Positions 54,933 through 64,000 of a stretch of 64,000 nucleotides of DNA are shown here, in pieces. Position 1 is the stretch's first letter. Every line of letters starts with the position of its first letter. The DNA comes from an uncultured Porphyromonadaceae bacterium. GTDB lineage: Bacteria; Bacteroidota; Bacteroidia; Bacteroidales; Muribaculaceae. Location: assembly GCA_947643665.1 (NCBI GenBank), contig CANRWW010000002.1, positions 1 through 64,000 on the forward strand, given 5' to 3'. The position numbers and the translations under genes were made by a program. Below the pieces are notes generated by a model. It had not been told where the DNA came from. It was given only the letters and a program-made list of their open reading frames with translations, and did no database searches.

Positions 54933-55544
54933 CTATCTCACGTTCAGTATCTTATGTGTCTGCAATGACAGGACCCAAGTCGGGTTCTGCAATATGTATG
55001 CTATGGTGGCCGTGGTTATGGCTTTGTTGCGGTGTGCGTCTCCTGTATCGCAAGGCTGCAATGACCGCAATGCACCATGTTTTTCCGCAAGGTTTTCAAA
55101 ACCGGTTAACCTTGTGGCTTCAGCATCGGGCAATGGCAGCGATTCTGCCTTGAAAACCACTTTCAGTTCATCTATGCGCCTAAGTCTTACCGGCGCGCTT
55201 TTCGGAGAACAAGTGATATGGTCAATAAGCCTGAGCATGCTGTCAGGAAGATCAATGGATCCGTTGGTCTCAATCTGTATTTTTTTGCCTGCTTTTCTGA
55301 GTTTTTCCAACAGTGATGAGGTGAGTTGCAATGTTGGCTCTCCTCCGGTGATGACAATGTATTCGGCTGGATAATTGAGTGTTTCGGCTACAATTTCATC
55401 TTCGGTCATTTCATCGGATGTCTCATGGTGCGTGTCACAGAAATCGCATTTAAGGTTGCATCCGGAAAGACGCACGAAAACAGAGGGCGAACCTGTGCGG
55501 TGTCCCTCTCCTTGAAGTGAATAGAATATCTCGTTGACTTTCAT
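54933..55544 (-). CDS. queE: 7-carboxy-7-deazaguanine synthase
   Basis: Radical-SAM enzyme of queuosine/7-deazaguanine synthesis: 6-carboxytetrahydropterin to CDG. SLQGEGHRTGSPSVFVRLSGCNLKCDFCDT carries the CxxxCxxC cluster motif and the QGEG substrate motif, and ITGGEPTLQ is the SAM-contact block (shown here in parts). 203 aa, standard. It follows queD by 23 bases, the previous enzyme of the pathway. Confidence 0.95.
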   Translation of the reverse strand: MKVNEIFYSLQGEGHRTGSPSVFVRLSGCNLKCDFCDTHHETSDEMTEDEIVAETLNYPAEYIVITGGEPTLQLTSSLLEKLRKAGKKIQIETNGSIDLPDSMLRLIDHITCSPKSAPVRLRRIDELKVVFKAESLPLPDAEATRLTGFENLAEKHGALRSLQPCDTGDAHRNKAITTATIAYILQNPTWVLSLQTHKILNVR

Positions 55545-55567
55545 ATATGGCAGATAAACAGGCTTTG

Positions 55568-55939
55568 TCAGATTGCGGAACCGGCCGCGATATCTGAGGG
55601 GGTAGCGTCATCAGACACGTATAGCACGGAATTGCCTTCTGATTCCTGTACTGATACCATGAAACATCCTTGTATTTCTCCGCATATCCAGCGTGCGATG
55701 TTTTCTGCTGTAGGATTGAACGGAAACAGCTCATTGAAGTTCCCGTGATCCAGTTGCCCGTGCACGCGCTCTTTTATATGGGTGAAATCAGCAACCATCC
55801 CGTCGGGGTTCAATTCGGTGCCGCGGCAGTAAACAGTCACCACCCAATTGTGTCCATGCAGCCGGCTGCATTTGCTTTCATATGAGAGCCGCAGGCTATG
55901 GCAACCGGCAATCTCCATCCTTTTTTTGATATAGTACAT
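55568..55939 (-). CDS. queD: 6-carboxy-5,6,7,8-tetrahydropterin synthase
   Basis: PTPS-fold enzyme making CPH4 from dihydroneopterin triphosphate. The zinc ligands are His in GCHSLR and the two His of LHGHNW; the catalytic Cys is in SKCSRLHGH; the LDHGNFNE segment holds the Asp/His pair. 123 aa, standard. First of the queD-queE pair with a TAnnTTTG box upstream. Confidence 0.95.
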   Translation of the reverse strand: MYYIKKRMEIAGCHSLRLSYESKCSRLHGHNWVVTVYCRGTELNPDGMVADFTHIKERVHGQLDHGNFNELFPFNPTAENIARWICGEIQGCFMVSVQESEGNSVLYVSDDATPSDIAAGSAI

Positions 55940-55975
55940 CTTTCAGTGTTGTTTCTAAACGCATTTTTCAGATTG

Positions 55976-55983
55976 CAAAAATA
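55976..55983 (-). promoter_or_regulatory. Probable -7 box for queDE
   Basis: Minus strand reads TATTTTTG, 36 bases ahead of queD. No clear TTTG at -33. No preQ1-type aptamer was recognised in this short leader. Confidence 0.45.
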
Positions 55984-56071
55984 CGGAAAAATACTGAGAT
56001 ACTTCATATCCGGGAACAGTTTGTATGTAGGCTGCTGCAATTCGGCTTTCGGGCGTTGGAGCGTGTGGCGG

Positions 56072-59000
56072 TTATTTTTCAGGACTTGCGGGTTTGTCTG
56101 CCGTTTTGGGTTCCGGCAACCTGCCGGAACCTGAAAAGATGCGGCTGAGATAGCGTTCCTGCAATTTCTGGAAAAGCTCCCAGAAATTAGGTACGAACAG
56201 GCAGCCTATTATGGCATTTACCGCCATGCCGAATACAACCGCCGTGCCGAGGCTTACGCGGCTTTCTGCTCCGGCACCTGTTGCGAACAGCATAGGCATC
56301 ACGCCGAATACAAATGCCATGGCAGTCATCATTATCGGTCGGAAGCGTACAATGCCGCCTTGCCTGGCCGCCTCACGGATGGGCATGCCGCTTTTGCGGA
56401 AATCAATGGCATATTCCACGATGAGGATGGCATTTTTTGCTGCGAGGCCTAGAAGCAGTATTATGCCTATCTGGGTATATATGCTTATGCTCTGGTTGAG
56501 GAAAAAGCATCCTATGATTGTACCGAGTATGGCTGTGGGCATCGCAATGACGACGGCAAGCGGATCTGTCCAGCTTTCATATTGGGCGGCAAGCACCAGT
56601 ACCGTCATTATTATGGCAAATATTAGCACTATAGTTATGGTAGTGCCCGATTGTGTCTCCTGATATGCTTCTCCTGTCCATGCATAGCCATAATTGTTGC
56701 CAGCGGCTTCGCTTACGATATCTTCCATTGCGGCTATCGCTTCAGACGAACTTACCCCTTTGGCGGGTGTGGCGGTTAGCGATGCGGTCTGGTACATGTT
56801 GTAGCGGTTGATGGATGATGAACCCATGGCAGGTTCAATACGGGCGAACGATGCGAAAGGCACCATGTCGCCATTGTTATTCCGCACTGAGAGATGGAGT
56901 ATGTCATCAGAATGGCTGCGTGCCCATCCTTCTGCGGCGATATTGACCTGGTATACTTCATTGAACTCAACGAAGTCATTGACATATGATCCACCTACAT
57001 AAGAAGACAATGCTGAATAGACGGCATCAAGGCTAATGCCCATCAATTCTATTTTGTCCCTGTCCATGATTACGCGGTATTGCGGTACATTTCCCTCGTA
57101 AAGCGATTGTACGGAGGCTATTGCCGGATTTTTGTCTGCCGCCTCGCGAATGGCGCCAATGGCAGCCATCATGTCTGTGGAGCTTTGTGAATTTATATCA
57201 AGCAACTGCATCTGCAGACCGGAGGTCATGCCCAATCCCGGTATGGCAGGCGGGTTTATCGCAAAAACGATGCCTTCCTGCAATGCCGCACATTTCTCAT
57301 TGATGCGTTCCATCACAGCTTCAACGCTGTGCGACTTGCCTTTACGTTCATTCCAGGGCTTGAGTACGACGAACATGGAACCAAGATTGCTTCCAGCTCC
57401 ACCTTCCATGAATGAGAAACCGGTGATTTCCAATACGTCCTGGACTTCCGGCATGGAGCTGATCATGTCGCTTACCTGTGCCACCACTTTGTCTGTGCGT
57501 TCGAGCGATGCCCCTGTCGGGAGCTGGACGGACGTCATGAAATAACCCATGTCTTCTTCGGGCACATAAGTCGTAGGCCAGCGGAGGAATCCCCAGAGCG
57601 CTGCGGCGCATAACAACAGGTAGCATCCTATTGCGACAACCGGATGCTTCAGGCATCTGCCTATGCCCTTAGTGTAAAGTGCCAATGTGGCGCCCCACCC
57701 TTTGTTGAACCATTTGTAAAGGAAAAATCCTGAAGGTTTGCTTTTACGGAGGAACAACGCGCACATTGCAGGCGTGAACGTCAGGGCGTTGAAGCCAGAG
57801 AAAGCAGTGGAGACTGCGATTGTGAGTGCGAACTGTTTATAAAGTTCGCCTGTAATGCCTGAAATAAAAGCTGTAGGTATGAATACCGACAACAATACCA
57901 AGACTTCACCTACCACCGGCCCCTGCAGTTCAGTCATGGCTTTTTCGGCAGCCTGGCGTGGCGTCATCTTTCCTTCGTTTACAATACGGGCGCAGTCTTC
58001 CACAACCACAATGGCATCATCCACCACAATCGCTATGGCGAGCACGAGGCCGAAAAGTGTAAGTGTGTTAAGGGTGAAGCCGAGCAGTTTCATTACCGCG
58101 AATGTGGCTATCAACGATACCGGAATGGTAATCATCGGTATGATCACAGCCCTCCAGCTCTGCAGGAAGAAAAGGATCACGACCATCACGATAAGGGTGG
58201 TTTCAACGAATGTGACCAGCACTTCATCAATAGATGCAGAAACAAAGTCTGTGGTGTTCATCAACACACGGTAATGCACGCCAGGCGGGAGGTATGGCTC
58301 AAGGTTTTCCAGTTCTTTTTCCACCTCTTCTGCCACACTTAGGGCATTTGCGTCTGAACGTTGATATACGCCTATCAGTCCGGCTTCCTTGCCGGACACT
58401 CGTGATATCGCGCTGTAGCTTTCGCTTCCGAGTTCCACTTTTGCTATGTCGCGTAAGCGGAGCAATCCGTTGTCACCGTTGGAGCGGATTATTATGTCGC
58501 CGAACTGCTCGGCAGTGACAAGACGTCCTGGAGAGGATAGCGTGAACTGGAATGATGCTGGATTTTTCACAGGCTGGCTTCCCACTGATCCGGCTGATAC
58601 TTCAATGTTCTGTGAGCGGATTGCCGACATTACATCAGATGGTGTTACACCGCGTGCCCGCATGAGGTCTGGATTGAGCCATACACGCATGCTGTATTCT
58701 CCCGCTCCGAAAGCGTTCACACCACCCACACCTTCGAGGCGTGACAGCGGATTGACCAGATGGAGCTGGGCGTAATTGGTGAGGAACAGCGAATTGTAAC
58801 GTTCTGGATTGTCACTCTCTAGTGCTACGAACAGAAGGATGTTCGTGCTCTCTGAATTGATGCTCACTCCCTGTTGGGTCACCGAGGCGGGCAGGCGTGA
58901 AGATGCCTGGTTGACAAGATTCTGTACCTTTACTGTGGCATCGTCAAGGTTTACGTTGTTGTTGAATGTTATGGTGAGGCTGTATGAGCCGTCGTTGCCT

Positions 59001-59248
59001 GAATTCGAGCTCATGTACATCATGCCCTCAACGCCGTTAACACTTTCCTCTATGGGCACCCCTACGGTTTCTGCTACAGTTTTGGCGTCAGCACCGGGAT
59101 ATACGGCAGATACTCGCACGGTGGGTGGGGAAATATTGGGATACTGGGCTATAGGCAATGTCTTTACCGTTACCAATCCCACTATAATCATCAATATTGC
59201 CAGCACAGTGGCGAAAATGGGTCTGTCTATGAAAAATCTTGAAAACAT
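56072..59248 (-). CDS. RND multidrug efflux permease, HAE1 (AcrB/MexB) type
   Basis: A 1058-aa proton-driven inner-membrane pump. The start MFSRFFIDRPIFATVLAI is typical of HAE1 pumps. Proton-relay residues are canonical: VVDDAIVVVED in TM4 (Asp-Asp) and LAAKNAILIVEY in TM10 (Lys). Last gene of a minus-strand operon in the order outer-membrane channel, adaptor, permease. The usual C-terminus is followed by a short Pro/Lys-rich end. Likely exports amphiphilic drugs or bile-type compounds; the substrate is not evident. Confidence 0.96.
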   Translation of the reverse strand: MFSRFFIDRPIFATVLAILMIIVGLVTVKTLPIAQYPNISPPTVRVSAVYPGADAKTVAETVGVPIEESVNGVEGMMYMSSNSGNDGSYSLTITFNNNVNLDDATVKVQNLVNQASSRLPASVTQQGVSINSESTNILLFVALESDNPERYNSLFLTNYAQLHLVNPLSRLEGVGGVNAFGAGEYSMRVWLNPDLMRARGVTPSDVMSAIRSQNIEVSAGSVGSQPVKNPASFQFTLSSPGRLVTAEQFGDIIIRSNGDNGLLRLRDIAKVELGSESYSAISRVSGKEAGLIGVYQRSDANALSVAEEVEKELENLEPYLPPGVHYRVLMNTTDFVSASIDEVLVTFVETTLIVMVVILFFLQSWRAVIIPMITIPVSLIATFAVMKLLGFTLNTLTLFGLVLAIAIVVDDAIVVVEDCARIVNEGKMTPRQAAEKAMTELQGPVVGEVLVLLSVFIPTAFISGITGELYKQFALTIAVSTAFSGFNALTFTPAMCALFLRKSKPSGFFLYKWFNKGWGATLALYTKGIGRCLKHPVVAIGCYLLLCAAALWGFLRWPTTYVPEEDMGYFMTSVQLPTGASLERTDKVVAQVSDMISSMPEVQDVLEITGFSFMEGGAGSNLGSMFVVLKPWNERKGKSHSVEAVMERINEKCAALQEGIVFAINPPAIPGLGMTSGLQMQLLDINSQSSTDMMAAIGAIREAADKNPAIASVQSLYEGNVPQYRVIMDRDKIELMGISLDAVYSALSSYVGGSYVNDFVEFNEVYQVNIAAEGWARSHSDDILHLSVRNNNGDMVPFASFARIEPAMGSSSINRYNMYQTASLTATPAKGVSSSEAIAAMEDIVSEAAGNNYGYAWTGEAYQETQSGTTITIVLIFAIIMTVLVLAAQYESWTDPLAVVIAMPTAILGTIIGCFFLNQSISIYTQIGIILLLGLAAKNAILIVEYAIDFRKSGMPIREAARQGGIVRFRPIMMTAMAFVFGVMPMLFATGAGAESRVSLGTAVVFGMAVNAIIGCLFVPNFWELFQKLQERYLSRIFSGSGRLPEPKTADKPASPEK

Positions 59249-59327
59249 ATCTGGTCAATTGGCAATTAACAGTTGTGGGTTTAGTATCCGGCAATCTTAA
59301 CCGGTATGGATTAAGGTGTTGGCAAAA

Positions 59328-60458
59328 TTATCTGGCGCTAATAGGTTTAACAGTCATGCCGTCGCGCACTTTGAGCAGAGCCTGTGTCACGTATCTGTCT
59401 GTGGGGCTTAGGCCGGATTTTACTATCCGGAGTGTGTCATGGTATATGTCTCCTGTTTCGATCGGGGTGTAGACAACCTTGTTGGAATCATTTACCACAT
59501 ATACATATTTGCCAAGCTGGTCGGTGCCTATGGCGGCATCTTTTATAAGCATGGCGTCGGGTTCTATCGCATATGGGAGGTCTACGCTGGCATACATGCC
59601 GCTTTTGAGTTCGCCATTGTGGTTGTCAACGAGCAGACGCAGTGTCACAGTGCCGGTTCCTTTCTGTACATCAGGGGATGCGTAGTCAAGTTTCCCGGTA
59701 TATCCGCCTATTATGCTGTCGCCGAACAATACTGGCACGTGTCCGTAGTCGATTTGCTTTTTCTTCATGGCATCGGCGATGTTTATGTATCGGGAATCTT
59801 CCACAGAGAATATGGTAAGTATTGTACGGTCATCATATATGGTCGTCATTTTTACCGGTGCCCCTTCTCCCGCCACATAATCGCCGACTACAACTTCGGG
59901 TGAGGATACCCGTCCGGTAAATGGCGCCCGCACGGTGCAGTATCCAAGCATCATGTTGGCTGTTGTGACTGCTGCCTGGGCACTCTTTATCTCAGCTTCG
60001 CTTTGCCGGAGGTTGCTTTCGGCTTGTATCACATCCATTTTTGACACAGCATCGCTTTCCAGGGCTTTTGTCATGGCCTCGAACTGCCGCTGGCAATAAT
60101 CATGGTTTGCTTTTGCCGATTCCAGCCTGGATTGTGCCTCAGCCAGCTGGGAACGGTAAGTGGTGCTTTCTATCGTGAAAAGCGGCGTACCTTCTTTGAC
60201 GAGTGTGCCGTCTTCGTAATGTTTTGCTGTAATATAGCCGGTGACACGTGCTACAACTGCCGCATCGCGGTCGGCAAGAAGGAAAGCCGGGTATGATTTG
60301 CTCAGTACGATCGAATCAGTCTGTGGTGTGGCAACATTTACAGACATTTCCGGTGTATCCCCTTTTTTGTCATCTTTTCTTGAATGGCAGGATGTGAATG
60401 CGGTCAATGCCGTTAGAGACAGTATTGCTGCGGTATGGATATGTGCAGATGCTTTCAT
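59328..60458 (-). CDS. RND efflux periplasmic adaptor (AcrA/MexA type)
   Basis: Membrane fusion protein for the adjacent HAE1 pump. The N-terminal signal ends near a possible lipobox (LTAFTSC, Cys about 24), then the barrel-sandwich (VARVTGYITAKHYEDGTLVKEG), a coiled-coil hairpin (about 110-170), the second lipoyl half (YCTVRAPFTGRVS) and the beta-barrel with DRTILTIFSVEDSRY. 376 aa. 79 bases ahead of the permease gene and 17 bases behind the channel gene. Confidence 0.92.
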   Translation of the reverse strand: MKASAHIHTAAILSLTALTAFTSCHSRKDDKKGDTPEMSVNVATPQTDSIVLSKSYPAFLLADRDAAVVARVTGYITAKHYEDGTLVKEGTPLFTIESTTYRSQLAEAQSRLESAKANHDYCQRQFEAMTKALESDAVSKMDVIQAESNLRQSEAEIKSAQAAVTTANMMLGYCTVRAPFTGRVSSPEVVVGDYVAGEGAPVKMTTIYDDRTILTIFSVEDSRYINIADAMKKKQIDYGHVPVLFGDSIIGGYTGKLDYASPDVQKGTGTVTLRLLVDNHNGELKSGMYASVDLPYAIEPDAMLIKDAAIGTDQLGKYVYVVNDSNKVVYTPIETGDIYHDTLRIVKSGLSPTDRYVTQALLKVRDGMTVKPISAR

Positions 60459-60475
60459 TTTGCGTAATTGATTGA

Positions 60476-61915
60476 TTACATGTTGACTTCGAGGGTTTCA
60501 AAATCGAATCCTCCTCCGAGGGCTTCATATAGATTTATGAGTGATTCAAGAGCCTGGCCGCGTGCGGCTATCTGTTCCTGTTCAGCCGAGAGGGTGTTGA
60601 GTTGTGCCGTGACCACATCAAGCATCGGGCTAAGTGAATTTTTATATCTGTCAATGGCAAGCTGGAGCGATTCGGTGCTGGCAGCCAGTACCTTGTCAAT
60701 GTATCCAAGATAAATTATAGCGAAGTGATACCCCGCCAATGCATTGTCTGTTTCCTGGAATGCATTGGCAACCACTAGATTGTAGTTGTCTATGGCACCT
60801 TGCAGCTGTTCGCGCGCCGTAGCGAGGGCATATTTACGTGACATTCCGTCGAATATCGTCCATGAGAGTGTCGGGGCTATAGTATATGTGAAAGAATTAT
60901 GGCGGAATAGGTCATCTATATTGTGGGCTGATGTGCCTATTGATCCTTCAAGTGAGAGTGTCGGCAGGAAATCCTTTTTTGCGATTCCAGCTTCGGCAGC
61001 GTATTGTGCGAGTTGGAGTTCCGCTTGTGCTATGTCCGGACGTCTTCGCAATATGCCTGCGGGGACACCTGCGCTTATTAGCCTGTGGCAGTCGGGCAGT
61101 GGTGTAGGAGTGGAAAGCCGTGCCCTTAATCCGTCGCTGAATGATCCGGTGAGCACCTCAAGTGAATTGATTGCGGCATGTATGGAATATTGTAGTTTTG
61201 GCATTGAGGCCAAGGTTGAGTAATATGTCTCTTCTGCCTGGGCCACATCCAGTTTGGAAGCGAGAGTGGCTTCGAATCGGGCACGGGCGATGTTTACAGT
61301 CTTAAGTTGTGATTCTGAATGCACTTCAGCCACGTATAGTTGTCCTTGCAATGTGCGCAGTTGCAGATATGTGTTGGCCACCTGCGCGCACAGGCTTACC
61401 ATAGCGCCGGCAAATTCCGCGCGGGACGCATTGTAGGCAGCTTTTTTTGCTTTGACACCTGATGCGATTTTTCCGAAAATGTCAATTTCCCATTTTGCAG
61501 ACAAGCCGGCGTTGAACCCGCTCATTACCGTTGCCGGAATATCAGTCGCAGTCATGGCGCCGCTTTGCCGTTCCTTGCTCCATCCGGCCGCAAGGCTGAT
61601 TGACGGATACCACCCTGACTGTGCTTGCTTCATAATGTTGCGTGCGATTTCTGTGCGGTGCAATGCCTGTGCGAGATCATAGTTATAGTCAAGGGCGAGA
61701 GTTATAAGCGAGTCAAGGGTGGTGTCGCCGAAAGAACGCCACCATCCTTCGGTAGGGGAGGGTATGTCCTGTTGCACCTCCGGCGTGTATGTCCATCGCT
61801 CGGGTAGTGTATCGTTTAGGTGGCGGGTGAGGTCGTCCCCGTTTACCGGCGGTTCCGCTGCTGATGCCAGACAGCAGGCTGTGCCTAAAGCAAAATAAAT
61901 AAAACGTTGAAACAT
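60476..61915 (-). CDS. RND efflux outer-membrane channel (NodT/OprM-like)
   Basis: TolC-fold protein with a signal peptide (about 1-20). NodT-type blocks: EGWWRSFGDTTLDSLITLAL at the start (shown here as landmark), WEIDIFGKI, GVPAGILRRRPDIAQAE and APTLSWTIFDG. 479 aa. Cysteines at 14-15 (TACCLAS) do not form a clear lipobox, so lipidation is uncertain. First gene of the three-gene operon; nothing regulatory such as TetR or AraC lies next to it, and the 289-base spacer before 62205 holds no other gene. Confidence 0.92.
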   Translation of the reverse strand: MFQRFIYFALGTACCLASAAEPPVNGDDLTRHLNDTLPERWTYTPEVQQDIPSPTEGWWRSFGDTTLDSLITLALDYNYDLAQALHRTEIARNIMKQAQSGWYPSISLAAGWSKERQSGAMTATDIPATVMSGFNAGLSAKWEIDIFGKIASGVKAKKAAYNASRAEFAGAMVSLCAQVANTYLQLRTLQGQLYVAEVHSESQLKTVNIARARFEATLASKLDVAQAEETYYSTLASMPKLQYSIHAAINSLEVLTGSFSDGLRARLSTPTPLPDCHRLISAGVPAGILRRRPDIAQAELQLAQYAAEAGIAKKDFLPTLSLEGSIGTSAHNIDDLFRHNSFTYTIAPTLSWTIFDGMSRKYALATAREQLQGAIDNYNLVVANAFQETDNALAGYHFAIIYLGYIDKVLAASTESLQLAIDRYKNSLSPMLDVVTAQLNTLSAEQEQIAARGQALESLINLYEALGGGFDFETLEVNM

Positions 61916-62145
61916 AAGACTTCTATAATAACCGGTGACAATTGATATGTTGCCGCTGCTTTAAAACTCCTCCACTATAAGCCTGTACCCATAGAGGTAT
62001 ATTGAATTATAGATATTAAACAAATCTCAAAAATCTTTAGTTTACAAGCCGGTATGATAAGCGTTCGTTCCGGCTTTGGGCAAGGAGTCTGAAAAATGGT
62101 AATAATCACCGATATTATGTTTCGATATTGCGATACAAGTGTGCA

Positions 62146-62153
62146 TAAATTTG
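62146..62153 (+). promoter_or_regulatory. Probable -7 box for the CMD-cupin gene
   Basis: TAAATTTG (TAnnTTTG), 51 bases before the ATG at 62205; TTCG lies 21 bases further upstream in the -33 position. Confidence 0.45.
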
Positions 62154-62204
62154 CGGTGTGGTTATTTATCAATTTCCGGTACTCGGATAGTGTAATTAAA
62201 ATGT

Positions 62205-63026
62205 ATGAAAGTTAAATGTCTAATTGCTGCAATTGCAGTGGTGTTAAGTTTTTCTACAATTATGGCAGAACAAAAGATCAGACAGACGGCAGGGCGCACG
62301 GCACTTGGGGAATTCGCTCCTAAATTTGCGGAATTGAACGATGATGTGTTGTTCGGGGATGCGGTATGGAACGATTCCACCCTAAGCCTACATGACCATA
62401 GCATGGTCACTATTTCCATACTTCTTGGTAAAGGTTTGACAGACTCTTCTTTCCGTTCGCATTTGGAAATGGGTAAGAGGCATGGCATAACCCGGAGTGA
62501 GATAGCCGCACTGTTGACACAAGCCGCATTTTATGCGGGATGGCCAAATGCCTGGGCCGGATTCCGTATCGCAAAAGAAGTATGGGCGGATTCAGAAGAT
62601 GTCGCCACAGAAAAAGAACGTTTTCAGCGGGAAATGATTTTTCCTGTAGGTGAGCCTAATACGGAATACGCAAGGTATTTTACCGGAAACAGTTACCTGG
62701 CACGTGTTTCCGGCATGCAGGTTCCGTTTTCCAATGTCACTTTCGAACCCCGTTGCCGTAACAACTGGCACATACACCATGCATCCGGAGGTGGTGGACA
62801 GATGCTTGTCGGTGTCGCAGGCCGCGGATGGTATCAGGAGGAAGGGAAGCCTGCCGTGGAAGTTCTCCCCGGAACAGTAGTCCATATCCCCGCCGGCGTG
62901 AAGCATTGGCATGGTGCGGCTTCAGATTCATGGTTTGCCCATCTTGCTTTTGAAGTGCCGGGTGAAGGCACCTCCACGGAGTGGCTTGAACCTGTCACAG
63001 ATCAGGAATACGATAGCCTGGACTGA
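62205..63026 (+). CDS. Secreted carboxymuconolactone decarboxylase-like/cupin fusion protein
   Basis: Signal peptide (about 1-21, cleavage near IMAEQ), a CMD/AhpD-like helical domain (about 28-125; HDHSMVTISILL, FRSHLEMGKRHGITRSEIAALL) and a cupin (about 150-255) with metal ligands in NWHIHHA and GVKHWHG. The CMD half lacks the CxxC of AhpD, so peroxidase-type thiol chemistry is unlikely. This fused architecture is known in databases but not functionally defined; export to the periplasm is unusual for a decarboxylase-like enzyme. Single gene before dnaG. Confidence 0.85.
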   Translation: MKVKCLIAAIAVVLSFSTIMAEQKIRQTAGRTALGEFAPKFAELNDDVLFGDAVWNDSTLSLHDHSMVTISILLGKGLTDSSFRSHLEMGKRHGITRSEIAALLTQAAFYAGWPNAWAGFRIAKEVWADSEDVATEKERFQREMIFPVGEPNTEYARYFTGNSYLARVSGMQVPFSNVTFEPRCRNNWHIHHASGGGGQMLVGVAGRGWYQEEGKPAVEVLPGTVVHIPAGVKHWHGAASDSWFAHLAFEVPGEGTSTEWLEPVTDQEYDSLD

Positions 63027-63100
63027 TAGCCGGCTGTAGCTTCGGTAATGGCCATATCTGTTTTAACTTGCCTGAGCGGTTTTCTATGGAAAAAAAGTGC

Positions 63101-63108
63101 TAACTTTG
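63101..63108 (+). promoter_or_regulatory. Probable -7 box for dnaG
   Basis: TAACTTTG, 92 bases before the dnaG ATG; TTTT lies at 63080-63083, three bases closer than ideal for a -33 element. The leader (63115-63200) shows no clear structure. Confidence 0.45.
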
Positions 63109-63200
63109 CATTTATCCGTACCGTTATCGGATATGGTAACCGGAAAACATTCCCAAGGGAGAACAAGACTTCCTTAATATCCCCAATTTTGGACAGATTC

Positions 63201-64000
63201 ATGAAAACGATTGACAGGGAAACAGTGCAGAGGATCATTGACACCGCTGATATAGTGGAGGTGGTAAGTGATTTCGTGCATTTGCGCCGCAGAGGGGCGA
63301 ATTACATAGGGTTGTGCCCGTTCCACAACGAGCGCACCCCCTCCTTCTCCGTGTCGCGCGCAAAGGGCATATGCAAATGTTTCAGCTGCGGCAAAGGTGG
63401 CAGTCCTGTCAACTTCATCATGGAGCATGAACAGTTGAGCTATTGGGACGCGCTGAGATACCTTGCGAAAAAATACCATATCGAGATACAGGAACATGAG
63501 GTGACAGATGCCGAGCGGCAGGCTATGAGTGAGCGCCAGTCGCTTATGGAGGTCAATGATTTCGCCATGAAGCATTTCGAGCGCAATATGCTTGAGACCT
63601 CCGACGGGCGCGACATAGGCCTGGCTTATTTCCGTGAACGTGGCATCAACGAGGCTATGGTCAGGCGCTTCCATCTGGGATATTCCCTTAATCTTCGTGA
63701 CGATCTCCTTGAGGCTGCCAGGAAAGACGGTTACAGCGATGACGCGCTTGTAAAGACGGGGCTGTGTGTGCGCACGGACCATGGCGATTTGTACGACCGT
63801 TTCAAAGCCAGGGTAATGTATCCGGTTTTCTCCATTTCCGGCAAGGTAGTGGCTTTTGGAGGGCGTACTCTACGGTCTGACAAGACTGTCGCCAAGTATG
63901 TAAATTCCCCGGAGAGTATAATATACAAGAAAAGCCGTGAGTTATATGGCCTTTATCAGGCAAAACAGGCTATTGTCCGTAAAGACAAGTGTATTCTTGT
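63201..64000 (+). CDS. dnaG: DNA primase, 5' part (cut by window end)
   Basis: Makes RNA primers at the replication fork. ATG 63201 opens a frame that stays open to the window edge (266 codons seen of a usual 600-700). The CHC2 zinc finger is intact: Cys39, His42, Cys60 and Cys63 (CPFH, then CKCFSCGKGG). The start of the catalytic TOPRIM-adjacent core follows (RVMYPVFSISGKVVAFGGR, AKYVNSPES). The TOPRIM metal site and the helicase-binding domain lie beyond the window. Confidence 0.95.
   Translation, partial: MKTIDRETVQRIIDTADIVEVVSDFVHLRRRGANYIGLCPFHNERTPSFSVSRAKGICKCFSCGKGGSPVNFIMEHEQLSYWDALRYLAKKYHIEIQEHEVTDAERQAMSERQSLMEVNDFAMKHFERNMLETSDGRDIGLAYFRERGINEAMVRRFHLGYSLNLRDDLLEAARKDGYSDDALVKTGLCVRTDHGDLYDRFKARVMYPVFSISGKVVAFGGRTLRSDKTVAKYVNSPESIIYKKSRELYGLYQAKQAIVRKDKCIL

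Noticed and set aside
1-64000. Insertion sequences, integrases, phage genes, toxin-antitoxin or defence systems
   Set aside because: No transposase, integrase, phage structural or defence-type protein was found on either strand.

Overview
The window looks like a chromosomal segment of a Bacteroidales bacterium, most likely of the Muribaculaceae (S24-7) type. The evidence is the gene families (golvesin/FnIII amidase, DUF4922, a long IspG, NfnAB, a sigma-54 gene without nearby partners) and repeated promoter elements of the Bacteroidetes kind (TTTG, about 19-20 bases, TAnnTTTG) in place of Shine-Dalgarno-driven starts. The family assignment is inference; no 16S gene lies in the window. I saw no prophage, insertion sequence or CRISPR array. 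Most of the segment is dense core genome.

Layout. 1-81: the last bases of a 5S rRNA gene with the rRNA operon terminator, followed by a G-rich, short-repeat spacer. 286-7014 (minus): ogt, an M23/LysM peptidase, ndk, recG, ispD and ugd. 7129-13449 (plus): a membrane glycosyltransferase, a large secreted amidase-like protein, a second glycosyltransferase and a DUF4922 HIT-like enzyme, probably one operon. 13723-19357 (plus): an RND efflux system. 19456-30608 (minus): a long co-directional run with obg, three nonulosonate-sugar genes (GDP-GlcN-type nucleotidyltransferase, CMP-sugar synthetase, hydrolysing 2-epimerase), an M16 peptidase, ispG, purE, a PAP2-like membrane protein, rpoN, an HD protein and folB. 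30752-35531 (minus): a lipoprotein, a RelA-type ppGpp synthetase with a dead hydrolase, and the MlaFE lipid-transport pair. Then come tRNA-Cys, a DEAD-box helicase and a ClC protein. 38797-42300 (plus): nfnA, nfnB, ilvA.

42498-54807 (plus) is the most distinctive part: formyl-CoA:oxalate CoA-transferase, oxalyl-CoA decarboxylase, an AEC-family carrier, a pyruvate:ferredoxin oxidoreductase with an extended C-terminus, phosphate butyryltransferase, butyrate kinase and a FocA-type formate channel. Together these can import oxalate, decarboxylate it, recycle CoA and export formate, beside a second acyl-CoA to acyl-phosphate to ATP route. A roughly 950-base gene-free gap inside this block carries a near-ideal promoter followed by strong hairpins and is a candidate non-coding RNA locus.

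54933-61915 (minus): queE, queD and a second RND efflux system of canonical HAE1 type. 62205-63026 (plus): a secreted CMD-cupin fusion. 63201 to the end: the start of dnaG, cut by the window edge. Several intergenic hairpins across the window share the same arm (GCGATGTG/CACATCGC), which suggests a genome-wide terminator or repeat family.
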